Assembly (NCBI GenBank): GCA_043818355.1
Contig: JBDRFX010000021.1
Location: 3,772-67,771 of the forward strand
Length of the DNA stretch: 64,000 nt
Direction of reading: 5' to 3'
Source of the DNA: JAHJCL01 sp043818355
Lineage (GTDB): Bacteria > Patescibacteriota > Minisyncoccia > Minisyncoccales > DG-74-3
Part shown: one piece after another, positions 41,181-49,537 of the stretch
How positions within the stretch are numbered: position 1 is the stretch's first letter
Layout of the letters: every line of letters begins with the position of its first letter
Notes under the pieces: model-generated
Databases searched by the model: none
What the model was told of the DNA's origin: nothing
What the model saw: only the letters and a program-made list of their open reading frames with translations
Translations under genes and position numbers: made by a program

Positions 41181-42015
41181 TAATATATTTTAAACTTTTT
41201 GCTAAATTTATCCAATCTTGGATTTTTAGAGACTCAGCCCTTCTACTTCCTTCAATTTTTCCTTTATTCAATAATTTTGAAATTTGTTTTTTATCTAAAT
41301 TAAGTTCTTGAGAAAAATTATTGGCTAATTGTTTTCTAGGATGAGAAAATCCAGCTTTCATAATTTTAAAAAATTCTGGAGCAAGAGTTTCTCTTTGTTG
41401 TTCCAAAACGTTTTTAGACAACATGGATACTTCAAGAATTGCAGAGTCAATAGTTGGAACTGGCCAAAAAGAGTTTTTAGAAATTAAAGAAATAATTTTA
41501 GGTTGAGCAAAGAATTGAACAGAGTTAGACAGAATGGTCATATCAGGAGGCGTGCTACAAATTCTTTGGGCAACTTCTTTCTGTATAATAAAAACCATTT
41601 TTTCAGGTTTATTGGGCTCTTCTAAGAATTTCTTTATAATAGGAGAGGTAATATAAAAAGGCAGATTGCCCACTATTTTATACTTCTTTAGATTATGGGT
41701 ATTGAAGTTCAAAATATCATCTTGAATTATTTTGATGTTTTCAAAATCTTTTAAAATTTCCTTAGAAGCTTTAACCAATTCAGGATCTTTTTCAACTCCA
41801 ATGACTTCCCCAGCTTTTTCTGCAAGGAATTGAGTAATGCTTCCAAGACCAGAGCCAATTTCTATAACAGTATCATTTTCATTCAAATCACAGGTTGTAA
41901 TAAATTTAGCAATAATATTTTTATCTATTAAAAAGTTCTGCCCCATTTTCTTTTGTGGTTTAAGATTATAGTCCTCCAAGATGACCTGTATTGCCTTAGC
42001 TGAATATAGATTCAT
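41173..42015 (-). CDS. rsmA: 16S rRNA dimethyladenosine transferase RsmA/KsgA
   Basis: The 280-aa methyltransferase has the SAM motif VIEIGSGLGSITQFLAE, the FxxGxNFLxD-like start PQKKMGQNFLIDKNI, and the catalytic NLPFYITSPIIKKFL. It dimethylates two adjacent adenines near the 16S 3' end during 30S assembly. It overlaps the start of the large surface protein by eight bases, so it heads the secretion operon, an unusual neighbour. Confidence 0.95.
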   Translation of the reverse strand: MNLYSAKAIQVILEDYNLKPQKKMGQNFLIDKNIIAKFITTCDLNENDTVIEIGSGLGSITQFLAEKAGEVIGVEKDPELVKASKEILKDFENIKIIQDDILNFNTHNLKKYKIVGNLPFYITSPIIKKFLEEPNKPEKMVFIIQKEVAQRICSTPPDMTILSNSVQFFAQPKIISLISKNSFWPVPTIDSAILEVSMLSKNVLEQQRETLAPEFFKIMKAGFSHPRKQLANNFSQELNLDKKQISKLLNKGKIEGSRRAESLKIQDWINLAKSLKYINE

Positions 42016-42052
42016 ATTATTTAGGCTATCAGATTATTAAGTTTAAATCTAC

Positions 42053-42080
42053 TTGACTTTAAAGTCAGGGAAGGTATCAT
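42053..42080 (+). promoter_or_regulatory. Promoter with 14-bp palindromic operator
   Basis: TTGACT (42053-42058) and TATCAT (42075-42080), 16-bp spacer, face the M23 peptidase gene. A perfect palindrome TGACTTTAAAGTCA (42054-42067) covers the -35 element and half the spacer, a position suited to a dimeric repressor. The divergent rsmA gene starts 38 bp away and could share control. Confidence 0.6.
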
Positions 42081-42139
42081 TAAGGCAAGTCAATTAAAGT
42101 ATATTGTCTTTGTTTAATTACAAAAAAATAACCCTATAT

Positions 42140-43144
42140 ATGTCACGGAAAAACATTTTAATTGTTCTGATTGTGCTTACGGCTTTAATTTCATTGAATA
42201 TTTTTAAAAACGAATCTCCATCTCTGAGTATGGAGAATTTTCAGTTTACCAACCCCAGCGATCTTTTTTTGAGTTCAATAGAAAAGTTTTCCATTGAATC
42301 CCCTGATTTATTGCTAATTCAGAAAAACAGTTTAAGAGCATCAATGCCTCCTACGGTTTTTTCTCCTCAAGTCTTAGGATCCTTAGTTGGAACAAGTGTT
42401 GAATCAACAGCAAGAAACTATATCATTGAATATGTTGTTGAATCAGGAGACACTCTTTCAGTTATTGCCAATAATAACAATATTTCTTTGAATAGTTTGC
42501 TTTGGGCCAATGATTTAACTCAATATTCTAAAATTAAGGTTGGACAAAAATTAGTTATTCCTCCGGTTTCAGGAATAATTTATGTTGTTAAAAAAGGAGA
42601 CACACTAAGTCAAATAGTTGAAAAATACAAAGGTAGCGTTCAAGAAATAGTTGAATTTAATAAATTGTCAAGCGAATCAGATATTTTTATAGGAGATATT
42701 GTGGTTATCCCAGGAGGTAAGATGCCAGAAGGATTAACTCGTATTGTTAGTATTCCGGTTGGTGCTTCGTATTTTATTTATCCTTGCGAAGGTACTATTA
42801 CTCAGGGATTGCATGGAGACATTAGAAATGCTGTAGATATTGCCAATAAGTGTGGAAAGCCAATTATTGCTTCAGCTTCAGGTATAGTTCAAAGATCAGG
42901 AACGATTTGGATTGGAGGTCAAAGAATAACAATTTTGCATCCCAATGGAGTAGTTACTTATTATGGTCATTTATCTAAGATTTTTGTTACGTCAGGCCAA
43001 GAAGTAAGAAAAGGTGACATTATTGGATTAATGGGCAATACAGGCTATACAATAGGAGTTACTGGTTGCCACCTTCACTTTGATGTCAGAGGAACCGCAA
43101 ACTTTTTAGGTGGATATTCAGTTGGAACAAAGTTAAGCTGGTAA
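42140..43144 (+). CDS. LysM-M23 cell-wall peptidase
   Basis: The frame is open from a TTG at 42104, but ATG at 42140 directly precedes the signal anchor (ILIVLIVLTALISLNIF), giving 334 aa. Two LysM domains follow (YVVESGDTLSVIANNN and YVVKKGDTLSQIVEKY), then an M23 zinc peptidase domain with LHGDIRNAVDIA, YYGHLSKI and the HLHFD motif. LysM binds peptidoglycan; M23 cuts peptide cross-links. Its promoter carries a palindrome, so expression may be controlled. A terminator follows. Confidence 0.92.
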   Translation: MSRKNILIVLIVLTALISLNIFKNESPSLSMENFQFTNPSDLFLSSIEKFSIESPDLLLIQKNSLRASMPPTVFSPQVLGSLVGTSVESTARNYIIEYVVESGDTLSVIANNNNISLNSLLWANDLTQYSKIKVGQKLVIPPVSGIIYVVKKGDTLSQIVEKYKGSVQEIVEFNKLSSESDIFIGDIVVIPGGKMPEGLTRIVSIPVGASYFIYPCEGTITQGLHGDIRNAVDIANKCGKPIIASASGIVQRSGTIWIGGQRITILHPNGVVTYYGHLSKIFVTSGQEVRKGDIIGLMGNTGYTIGVTGCHLHFDVRGTANFLGGYSVGTKLSW

Positions 43145-43172
43145 TAAAAACAATATTTTACAAAAAATTAAG

Positions 43173-43203
43173 CCGCTATATTCCATTGGAAAATAGCGGT
43201 TTT
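43173..43203 (+). terminator. Terminator after the M23 peptidase gene
   Basis: CCGCTAT pairs with ATAGCGG and an inner TTCC with GGAA (43173-43199), followed by TTTT. The hairpin lies 29 bases after the stop. Confidence 0.8.
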
Positions 43204-43227
43204 AAAAAATAAGAAAAAAAGGTGGGA

Positions 43228-43626
43228 TTATATGTGTTTTTCTAGGAAATTTGCGAAGCCTGCCTGTATCTGGGGTGTAACATGAACAGATATGTTCTCT
43301 TCAAGTTTTTTACTTGTTCCGGGGACAACTACGTATCTACCCATTTTTATATAGACTCCATTTAGCACACTGGAGCCAGAAACACTAAGCATTTCTTTTG
43401 CCTGTTGTAGACTAATAAGTTTTTCTGCCTCGCAAAAAAAGAATGGCTCGCTCTTTTTCCTTTTTCTCAGGCTTCCTATTAGTTTTAATTGGTTATTGCC
43501 AGATATTTCTAGCGCTAGTCGTGCTGTTCTCGTTCCATTCGACAACACAAATTTTTGTGATGTTATGCCGATTGGAGCCATGCTTTTCCCATATTCGCAG
43601 TATCCTGATGGTTTTTCTTCTATCAA
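43228..43626 (-). CDS. Hypothetical protein, 132 aa
   Basis: The start is TTG at 43626. It is favoured because GAGGAG, a full Shine-Dalgarno sequence, lies five bases upstream, which is rare in this window. The protein looks cytoplasmic and beta-rich (ITSQKFVLSNGTRTARLALEI) with two cysteines and no membrane segment. I recognise no family. It is isolated between terminators, so it is its own unit. Confidence 0.6.
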   Translation of the reverse strand: MIEEKPSGYCEYGKSMAPIGITSQKFVLSNGTRTARLALEISGNNQLKLIGSLRKRKKSEPFFFCEAEKLISLQQAKEMLSVSGSSVLNGVYIKMGRYVVVPGTSKKLEENISVHVTPQIQAGFANFLEKHI

Positions 43627-43732
43627 TCTTACTCCTCGATGCTTTCCCCCTTATTCAAATTAAGAATAGGGAGATTGCAAATTAAAATATATATTAAATA
43701 TGTTTTTTAGGCAAATTTTTCTCAAAAACAAA

Positions 43733-43755
43733 AAGCCATCTACGGGCTTAAAATT
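43733..43755 (-). terminator. Terminator after the DksA-like gene
   Basis: On the reverse strand AAGCC (43749-43745) pairs with GGCTT (43737-43733), followed by TTTGTTTTT. It closes the amidase-DUF1460-DksA transcript. Confidence 0.65.
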
Positions 43756-43777
43756 CCTTTAAGATGTCTTTTTTAAA

Positions 43778-44146
43778 TTACTTTTTGCACTTTAAGCAAA
43801 TTCTAGCTTGAGGAGAAATTTTTAATCTTTCAATATTAATAGGCTTGCCACATACCTCGCATATGCCATATTTTTCTTTTTCAATCTTTTTTAGAGCTAA
43901 ATTAATATCTTTAAATTTAGTTTCTAAGCTTTCTTCTATAGAAAGTAGCGTGCTGTATTGTTCTACTTCATCAGCCTCTTTCTCTAGGTCTACTCCTTCA
44001 GAACCTGTTCCCATGGAAGGAAATTTAGTGTCCCAATCCCCTTCGGTGGTACTGTCTTTCTCAGCAAAACCACCTAGCATTTTTTCTAGTTTTTCTTTTT
44101 CTGCTTTTAATTTTTCCTTTAATTCTGTTTTTAATTTTTCATTCAT
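43778..44146 (-). CDS. DksA/TraR C4-type zinc finger protein
   Basis: The 122-aa protein has an N-terminal coiled coil (LKTELKEKLKAEKEKLEKML), a conserved acidic segment (GDWDTKFPSMG), and a C-terminal four-cysteine zinc finger (YGICEVCGKPINIERL, ICLKCKK). DksA-family proteins enter the RNA polymerase secondary channel and modulate initiation. The coiled-coil tip does not show a clear DxxDxA motif, so ppGpp-type activity is uncertain. Confidence 0.88.
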   Translation of the reverse strand: MNEKLKTELKEKLKAEKEKLEKMLGGFAEKDSTTEGDWDTKFPSMGTGSEGVDLEKEADEVEQYSTLLSIEESLETKFKDINLALKKIEKEKYGICEVCGKPINIERLKISPQARICLKCKK

Positions 44147-44150
44147 GTTT

Positions 44151-44951
44151 TTAATTTTTTATTCTAGCTATTATTAACCCCTGTCGACCATTATTTTTTA
44201 AATATTCTTCTAAAGATTCTTCGATTACTTTTCCTTTTATTGAAGAGGCATGTCTTAAAAGAATTTTTTCACTAATTGATATAATTCCAAGATGTGTTAT
44301 GTCTAGCCCTTCATTCTTAGTATAGAATCCTATCAAGTCTCCATTTTTTAAAAACTGATAAGATTCCATAAGATTCTCTCTTGGAACGAAACATATTTCT
44401 TTATCAATAGGAGCAATTCCCTCTACCCATTCTTTGCTATTAAGTTCTTTTTGTTCGCAAATAAATCCTTCAAAAGTATTTGATATATTATTTATATTAT
44501 ATGCATTATCTATCCATTGGGCAAAAAAATGATTCCTTTTGATAAAACTGACTTCTCCATTTTCATATCTGATTAATTTTAATTTATCATAAAAGTCTGA
44601 AAAGTCATTTGATAGAGACAGAGCCACAACATAATCCAAGAAAGTAGAACAATCCATTTCATCTAACTTGATTACAAGATTTTCTGACAAATCCTTATCA
44701 GTGTTTAGGGTGTCAGCCTTATACGGAATTTCTAAGAACATTTTTGAAATATAGTCTATTCTATCTCCGTCATTATATTCTTTAGATCTTTCAATTAATT
44801 CTTCAAGGGACTGAATATCCCAGTTACCCAAAGAAATTTCTTTTTTAAATTTTTCTTCTGGTAGAATAACCTCTGACTCTCTAACTGGAAAACAATAAGC
44901 CAGCGTTATGGCTATTATCAAAAAAACAAACGAAGAAAGTATTTTCTTCAT
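44151..44951 (-). CDS. DUF1460 amidase-like cell-wall protein
   Basis: The start at 44951 (266 aa) is preferred. It begins the signal sequence ILSSFVFLIIAITLAYC and lies two bases after the previous stop; the longer frame would overlap the upstream gene. DUF1460 hallmarks include MFLEIPYKAD, MDCSTFLDYVVAL (catalytic Cys in DCxTF) and DITHLGIIS. The family contains N-acetylmuramoyl-L-alanine amidase-like, NlpC/P60-fold enzymes. It likely remodels or recycles peptidoglycan outside the membrane, with its neighbour amidase. Confidence 0.82.
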   Translation of the reverse strand: MKKILSSFVFLIIAITLAYCFPVRESEVILPEEKFKKEISLGNWDIQSLEELIERSKEYNDGDRIDYISKMFLEIPYKADTLNTDKDLSENLVIKLDEMDCSTFLDYVVALSLSNDFSDFYDKLKLIRYENGEVSFIKRNHFFAQWIDNAYNINNISNTFEGFICEQKELNSKEWVEGIAPIDKEICFVPRENLMESYQFLKNGDLIGFYTKNEGLDITHLGIISISEKILLRHASSIKGKVIEESLEEYLKNNGRQGLIIARIKN

Positions 44952-44953
44952 AC

Positions 44954-45877
44954 TTAAAGAGATAATTGTTGTGTGTAAAAATCTAACGTTTCCCAAGAAA
45001 AATTCCAAGGATCTGTTTGTTCTGGAGAAATTTCATTTCTTCCTAATATGTTTTCTTGGTTAATTGGATATTCTTTTTGTAAATAATTAACCAGCAGGGC
45101 TAAGGATTTATATTGGTTTTCATTAGGACTTTCGTCTATTTTATAAATCAACTCAATACCTATAGAAAAATCATTAATAATATTCTTTCTACTACCATCT
45201 GGCATTGCTCCACTACCAGCATGATGAGCGATATATTCATTAGGAATTAAAAGATAGATTACTCCTTCTCTGTTAATAAAGTAATGGGGAGCAACTTTAT
45301 AGTTTTTATATTTTTCAAGTATTGTGAAAATATCGTATGAATCTTCGCTAGTACTGTATCCTGAATGAATAATAATAGTATCAATATCACGAGGCTCGCT
45401 GGGAACTTTATATCCCCACGAAATAAGGTTGTTTTTTATCAGTTCCTCTATGGGCAGTTCCACTTTTTCTGGTTCTTTTATTTCGGGAATTTTTTCAACA
45501 ATTTCCTCTGGATTTATTGCCTCCGGTATCTCTTCTTGATTATTTTTATTTATAATTTTAATAACCAAAAAGCCAGCTATGGATAAAAAGATTAAGATTA
45601 TTGCTATTCTGACGAGATATTTTTTAGCTTGAGAGGGTCGATAAATCTTTTTAGGTATAATATCTTCTGTTACAGTCTGTGGGTCGGACGTAGGAAGTGG
45701 TGTGGACGGAGATGGAGTAATAATTTTTCCTCCACTTTTTTCAATTTCCAAAGACGCAATCCTTTCTCTTTCTGTTTGGGCTGCATTTTCCCTGAGACTT
45801 TTCAGGTCTTTTTGCATTGTCCTAATGTCTTCTCTTCTTAAGAACTTTAATTTTTCCTCTTTTTGTTCTTCTGCCAT
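44954..45877 (-). CDS. Membrane-anchored N-acetylmuramoyl-L-alanine amidase-like (Ami_2/PGRP fold)
   Basis: The 307-aa protein has a cytoplasmic coiled N-terminus (MQKDLKSLRENAAQTERERI), a Pro/Ser-rich stretch, one membrane segment (about 90-108: VRIAIILIFLSIAGFLVIKI) and an external amidase_2 domain (about 155-300): TIIIHSGYST with the first zinc His, APHYFINREGVIY, IAHHAGSG, and NILGRNEISPEQTDPW. In AmpD-like enzymes the last motif reads GHxxIxPxxKxDP; here the zinc His is Arg and the Lys is absent, so catalysis may be lost or altered. Confidence 0.8.
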   Translation of the reverse strand: MAEEQKEEKLKFLRREDIRTMQKDLKSLRENAAQTERERIASLEIEKSGGKIITPSPSTPLPTSDPQTVTEDIIPKKIYRPSQAKKYLVRIAIILIFLSIAGFLVIKIINKNNQEEIPEAINPEEIVEKIPEIKEPEKVELPIEELIKNNLISWGYKVPSEPRDIDTIIIHSGYSTSEDSYDIFTILEKYKNYKVAPHYFINREGVIYLLIPNEYIAHHAGSGAMPDGSRKNIINDFSIGIELIYKIDESPNENQYKSLALLVNYLQKEYPINQENILGRNEISPEQTDPWNFSWETLDFYTQQLSL

Positions 45878-45888
45878 TTAAAGAGATT

Positions 45889-47985
45889 TTAAGATTTTTT
45901 TACGATACTTTTAAGTTTCAAATTAATTCTGCCTTGTTCGTCAACAGAAATTACCTGGACTTGCACTTTGTCACCAATGTTAATTACATCAGTAACTTTA
46001 TCTATTCTCTTGTCAGATAACTTAGAAATATGAATCATACCATCTTTTCCAGGTAGTAATTCTACAAAAGCGCCAAAGTCTAAAATCTTTACAACAGTGC
46101 CTTCAAATTCTTGACCAACTTCAATTTCTTTGGTCAAAGTTTCTATCCAATCCATGGCTTTCTGAGCATCTTTTTCTGATTCAGCTGTTACAAAGATTTG
46201 TCCATCCTCTTCAATATCAATTGTAACATTGCAGGTTTGAGTAATCTCATTTATTATCTTACCTCCCTTTCCAATCACATCGCCAATCTTTTCAGGATCA
46301 ATTTTAATGGTCAATATTCTAGGAGCAAATGGAGATAGATTCTTTCTTGGTTCAGGAATAACTTTCTGAATTTCTTTTAAGATTTCTAAACGAGCTTTTT
46401 GACCTTGTTTGAATCCTTGTTCTAGAATTTCCAAGGAGATTCCTCTAATTTTAATATCCATTTGAACAGCAGTGATTCCTTTTTCTGTTCCAGTTATCTT
46501 TAAGTCCATGTCTCCGAAATGATCTTCTAATCCTTGAATATCAGTTAAGATTTTAAAGTCATTGCCTTTTCTAGCCAAGCCCAAAGAAATACCTGCTACA
46601 GGGGCCTTAATTGGCACTCCTGCATCCATTAGGGCAATGGTTGATCCACAAGTGGCAGCCATAGAGCTTGAGCCGTTAGAAGACAATATTTCTGTTACAA
46701 CTCTGATTGTATATGGAAAATTTTCTTGAGAAGGCATAACAGGCTTCAAAGCTTTTTCGGCTAACATGCCATGTCCTATCTCTCTTCTGCCAGGTCCCCT
46801 AATAGGTCTTACTTCTCCCACACAATAAGGTGGAAAGTTATAGTGATGCATATATCTTTTTTCTCCAGAAACCTCCATGCCATCTAATAGCCTAACGTCT
46901 CCAGGAGCACCCAATGTTAAAATAGACAATGCTTTGGTTTTTCCTCTGCAAAATAATCCAGATCCATGAGTTCTTGAGAACAATCCATCTTTTACAGATA
47001 TCTTCCTTATTTCATCCATTTTTCTGTTATCAAGTCTTTTGTCTTGCAATATTTTTTCATGGAAAAGTTCATCAGTAAAATCTTCTAAGAAGTTTTCTAC
47101 AGTTCCATTATTATCTTGTTCGGGAAGTTCTTTGTTAGCAATTTCTAACATTTCTTCTTCTATCTTTTTTAGACCATCCTCTCTTTCTCTTCTATCTTGA
47201 ATTTCAATAGTTTTAGATAGTTTGTCTGTTAAAAGATTTCTAATATCTTTCTCAACTCCTTCGGAAATAGTTTTTGCTATAAATTCTTGTTTAGTTTTAC
47301 CAACTTTTTGAGCAATTTTATTCTGAAACTCAATTATTTTTTCAAATTCTGGTTGAGCTGATTTTAAAGCTTCAAGCATTATTTTTTCATCTGCTTCTTT
47401 GGCCTCAGCTTCAATCATATTAAATTCTAATTTATTTTGATTAAAAACAGCAGAGATAGCTAGGTCAAAAACACTTTGTTCTCTTTGTTCATAGGTAGGA
47501 TTGAGTATAGTTTTTCCATCAACTTGTCCTATCCTGAGAGGAGCCACAGGTCCTAACCAAGGAATATCAGAAACTAAAAGAGCCACTGAGGCGGCTAATA
47601 ATCCAATAACATCGGCATCGTTTTCTTTGTCCCAAGAGAGACAGGTGATAATAATCTGTACTTCTTTTTTAAACCCTTTTGGGAAAAGAGGTCTAATAGC
47701 TCTATCAATTAATCTTGAGACTATAACGGCTTCGTCAGAAGGTCTTCCTTCTCTTCTCATATAGCGCGATCCTAGAATTTTACCAGCAGCATAGTTTTTT
47801 TCTTCATAGTTAACAGATAAGGGAAAATAGTCTAATCCATCCTTTTGAATTTCAGATATCACGGCAGTAGCCAAAACAACAGTATCTCCATACTGAATTA
47901 TGCAAGATCCTGAAGCCTGTTCTGCTAAATCATTAATTTCAACTGTTAAGTCTTTTTCTCCTATTTTTAAAGTAAATTTTTCCAT
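45889..47985 (-). CDS. pnp: Polyribonucleotide nucleotidyltransferase (PNPase)
   Basis: The 698-aa protein has two RNase PH domains (SCIIQYGDTVVLATAV; GSGLFCRGKTKALSILTLG), the helical linker, a KH domain (KIGDVIGKGGKIINEITQ) and an S1 domain (VGQEFEGTVVKILDFGAFVELLPGKDGMIHISKLS). It degrades RNA 3' to 5' phosphorolytically. Full length. It follows the NYN gene by two bases in the rpsO-NYN-pnp operon; rpsO-pnp linkage is ancestral. Confidence 0.97.
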   Translation of the reverse strand: MEKFTLKIGEKDLTVEINDLAEQASGSCIIQYGDTVVLATAVISEIQKDGLDYFPLSVNYEEKNYAAGKILGSRYMRREGRPSDEAVIVSRLIDRAIRPLFPKGFKKEVQIIITCLSWDKENDADVIGLLAASVALLVSDIPWLGPVAPLRIGQVDGKTILNPTYEQREQSVFDLAISAVFNQNKLEFNMIEAEAKEADEKIMLEALKSAQPEFEKIIEFQNKIAQKVGKTKQEFIAKTISEGVEKDIRNLLTDKLSKTIEIQDRREREDGLKKIEEEMLEIANKELPEQDNNGTVENFLEDFTDELFHEKILQDKRLDNRKMDEIRKISVKDGLFSRTHGSGLFCRGKTKALSILTLGAPGDVRLLDGMEVSGEKRYMHHYNFPPYCVGEVRPIRGPGRREIGHGMLAEKALKPVMPSQENFPYTIRVVTEILSSNGSSSMAATCGSTIALMDAGVPIKAPVAGISLGLARKGNDFKILTDIQGLEDHFGDMDLKITGTEKGITAVQMDIKIRGISLEILEQGFKQGQKARLEILKEIQKVIPEPRKNLSPFAPRILTIKIDPEKIGDVIGKGGKIINEITQTCNVTIDIEEDGQIFVTAESEKDAQKAMDWIETLTKEIEVGQEFEGTVVKILDFGAFVELLPGKDGMIHISKLSDKRIDKVTDVINIGDKVQVQVISVDEQGRINLKLKSIVKKS

Positions 47986-47987
47986 TT

Positions 47988-48497
47988 TTATCTATTTTTA
48001 ATTAAGTATTTTTTAGCGTCTTGTTCTAAATCAATAAAGTCATCTACAACTTCCCTGAGTGCTGAAGAGGCAGATCTTCCGAAAGCAATTACTTCCACTC
48101 TTTTTCCTTGATTTTTTAAGTATTCAACTAATTGAATAAAATCACCATCTCCTGAAGCCAAAACAATTGTGTCTATTGCTGGAGCGATTCTAACAGCATC
48201 AATGCTTATGCCAACATCCCAGTCTCCTTTTTTTGTTCCACCATGAAATTCTTGTAAATCTTTAACTCTAGTTTCAATGCCTAATTTTACTAAAGCTTCA
48301 AAAAATGCTTTTTCTTCTCCACCCTTAGTTTTAATCACATAAGCAAAAGCGCGGATAAGACTTCTTTGAGCTACGGCTAATCTTAAAACGGCTCCGAAGT
48401 TAACCTTAGCAGTATAAAGATTTTTAGCTGAATGGTAAAGGTTCTGGACGTCTATTAGAACTGCTACTCTTTGACCCTTGTGTTGAGAGATGGTCAT
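47988..48497 (-). CDS. NYN-domain (LabA/DUF88) putative nuclease
   Basis: The 169-aa protein has the PIN-like NYN acidic site: VAVLIDVQNLYHSAK, KGDWDVGISIDAVR and IVLASGDGDFIQLV. It has no extra RNA-binding domain. NYN proteins are metal-dependent RNases or RNA-processing factors. It is inserted between rpsO (4-bp ATGA overlap) and pnp, suggesting a role in RNA turnover with PNPase; that is inference from position. Confidence 0.9.
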   Translation of the reverse strand: MTISQHKGQRVAVLIDVQNLYHSAKNLYTAKVNFGAVLRLAVAQRSLIRAFAYVIKTKGGEEKAFFEALVKLGIETRVKDLQEFHGGTKKGDWDVGISIDAVRIAPAIDTIVLASGDGDFIQLVEYLKNQGKRVEVIAFGRSASSALREVVDDFIDLEQDAKKYLIKNR

Positions 48498-48763
48498 TTA
48501 TTTTTTAAGCCAACTTTTTTAACGATATTGTCATGTCTCTTAATGTCTTTTTCTTTTAAGTATTTCAAGAGAGACTTTCTTTGAAAAACCATTTTTAATA
48601 AACCTCTTTTTGAGTGGAGGTCTTTGGTATGTTTTTTTAAGTGTAAAAGTAATTGTTCAATTTCTTCTGACAACAAAGCTACTTGCACCTCTGGTGAACC
48701 AGTGTCTGAATTATGAAGCTTATATTTTTTAATAATTTGGTCTTTTTCTTCTAAAGTTAGCAT
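48494..48763 (-). CDS. rpsO: 30S ribosomal protein S15
   Basis: The 89-aa protein has the S15 pattern KLHNSDTGSPEVQVALLSEEI, HLKKHTKDLHSKRGLLKMV and RKSLLKYLKEKD. Standard length. S15 binds the 16S central domain. First gene of the rpsO-NYN-pnp operon, just downstream of tRNA-Lys. Confidence 0.97.
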   Translation of the reverse strand: MLTLEEKDQIIKKYKLHNSDTGSPEVQVALLSEEIEQLLLHLKKHTKDLHSKRGLLKMVFQRKSLLKYLKEKDIKRHDNIVKKVGLKNK

Positions 48764-48803
48764 ATTGTTTTAATTTAAATTTTTGTTTTTAAGTATTTTT
48801 ATG

Positions 48804-48876
48804 TGCCCCGCGCAGGACTCGAACCTACAACCAATTGCTTAAGAGGCAACTGCTCTACCGATTGAGCTAGCGGGGC
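48804..48876 (-). tRNA. tRNA-Lys(CTT)
   Basis: The 73-nt reverse-strand cloverleaf has acceptor GCCCCGC/GCGGGGC, D-arm AGCTCAATCGGTAGAGC, anticodon stem GTTGC/GCAAT with loop CTCTTAA (anticodon CTT), and T-arm with GGTTCGAGTCC. CCA is not encoded. Confidence 0.95.
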
Positions 48877-48886
48877 CTCTTTATTT

Positions 48887-49291
48887 TTATGGGCAATTGA
48901 TTTGCCACCAAGTGCCAATGCCAGTCCACTCAGATACTCCCATGAAAGAAAGAAAGGTGTTTAAGAATATCCAAGACATTGAAATGACTAATAATCCCAC
49001 TACAGTTGCTTTAAATATTTCTTGAGCTGTTTTTAGGTGATTTTGATTTGCTCCTGCTGCCATATAATAACCTCCTCCGATAACCAACATTAATGTTGCT
49101 ACAATAGGAGTAAGTCTGGTTAAAATAAAATTGATGACGTTATTGATAAGTACAAAAAGATGACAAAACTTGCAGGGATTAGCTATTGTTCCACAAGGAA
49201 TGAATTCATAAGCCATTGTGGTTATTGGGACTAAACAAAGGAATAAAAAAAGTAGATTGCCCAATAACTTCATTTTGATTTTGTTTGCCAT
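48887..49291 (-). CDS. Small pilin-like membrane protein (homologous to the surface-protein C-terminus)
   Basis: The 134-aa protein has a signal peptide (about 1-27), a short Cys-containing head (FIPCGTIANPCKFCHLF), two further membrane segments (IVATLMLVIGGGYYMAAG; VVGLLVISMSWIFLNTFL) and the ending GIGTWWQINCP. This layout and the PCG/HLF/WIFLN/WWQI landmarks match the C-terminal module of the 848-aa surface protein. The topology resembles VirB2 pilins. It is flanked by two tRNA genes, away from the secretion operon. Confidence 0.68.
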   Translation of the reverse strand: MANKIKMKLLGNLLFLFLCLVPITTMAYEFIPCGTIANPCKFCHLFVLINNVINFILTRLTPIVATLMLVIGGGYYMAAGANQNHLKTAQEIFKATVVGLLVISMSWIFLNTFLSFMGVSEWTGIGTWWQINCP

Positions 49292-49300
49292 AGATTTTTG

Positions 49301-49374
49301 TACCCCCGACAGGACTCGAACCTGTAGTCTCTGCGTCCGAAGCGCAGCGCCATATCCAATTAGACTACGGGGGT
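49301..49374 (-). tRNA. tRNA-Arg(TCG)
   Basis: The 74-nt reverse-strand cloverleaf has acceptor ACCCCCG/CGGGGGT, anticodon stem CTGCG/CGCAG with loop CTTCGGA (anticodon TCG), and a T-arm with GGTTCGAGTCC. CCA is not encoded. Confidence 0.93.
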
Positions 49375-49537
49375 GTACTTCGAATGCAGGAATATCTTTT
49401 TAATTTTATTACATATTTTACCACTCAATTTACCTTTGGGCAAGAACAGAAAGCAACAAAGCTTTTTTGCCATATTTTTAATAAAAAATCAAGTCTTTTT
49501 GATTGAAAAAACTAATTTTTCATCATAGAATAAAAGA

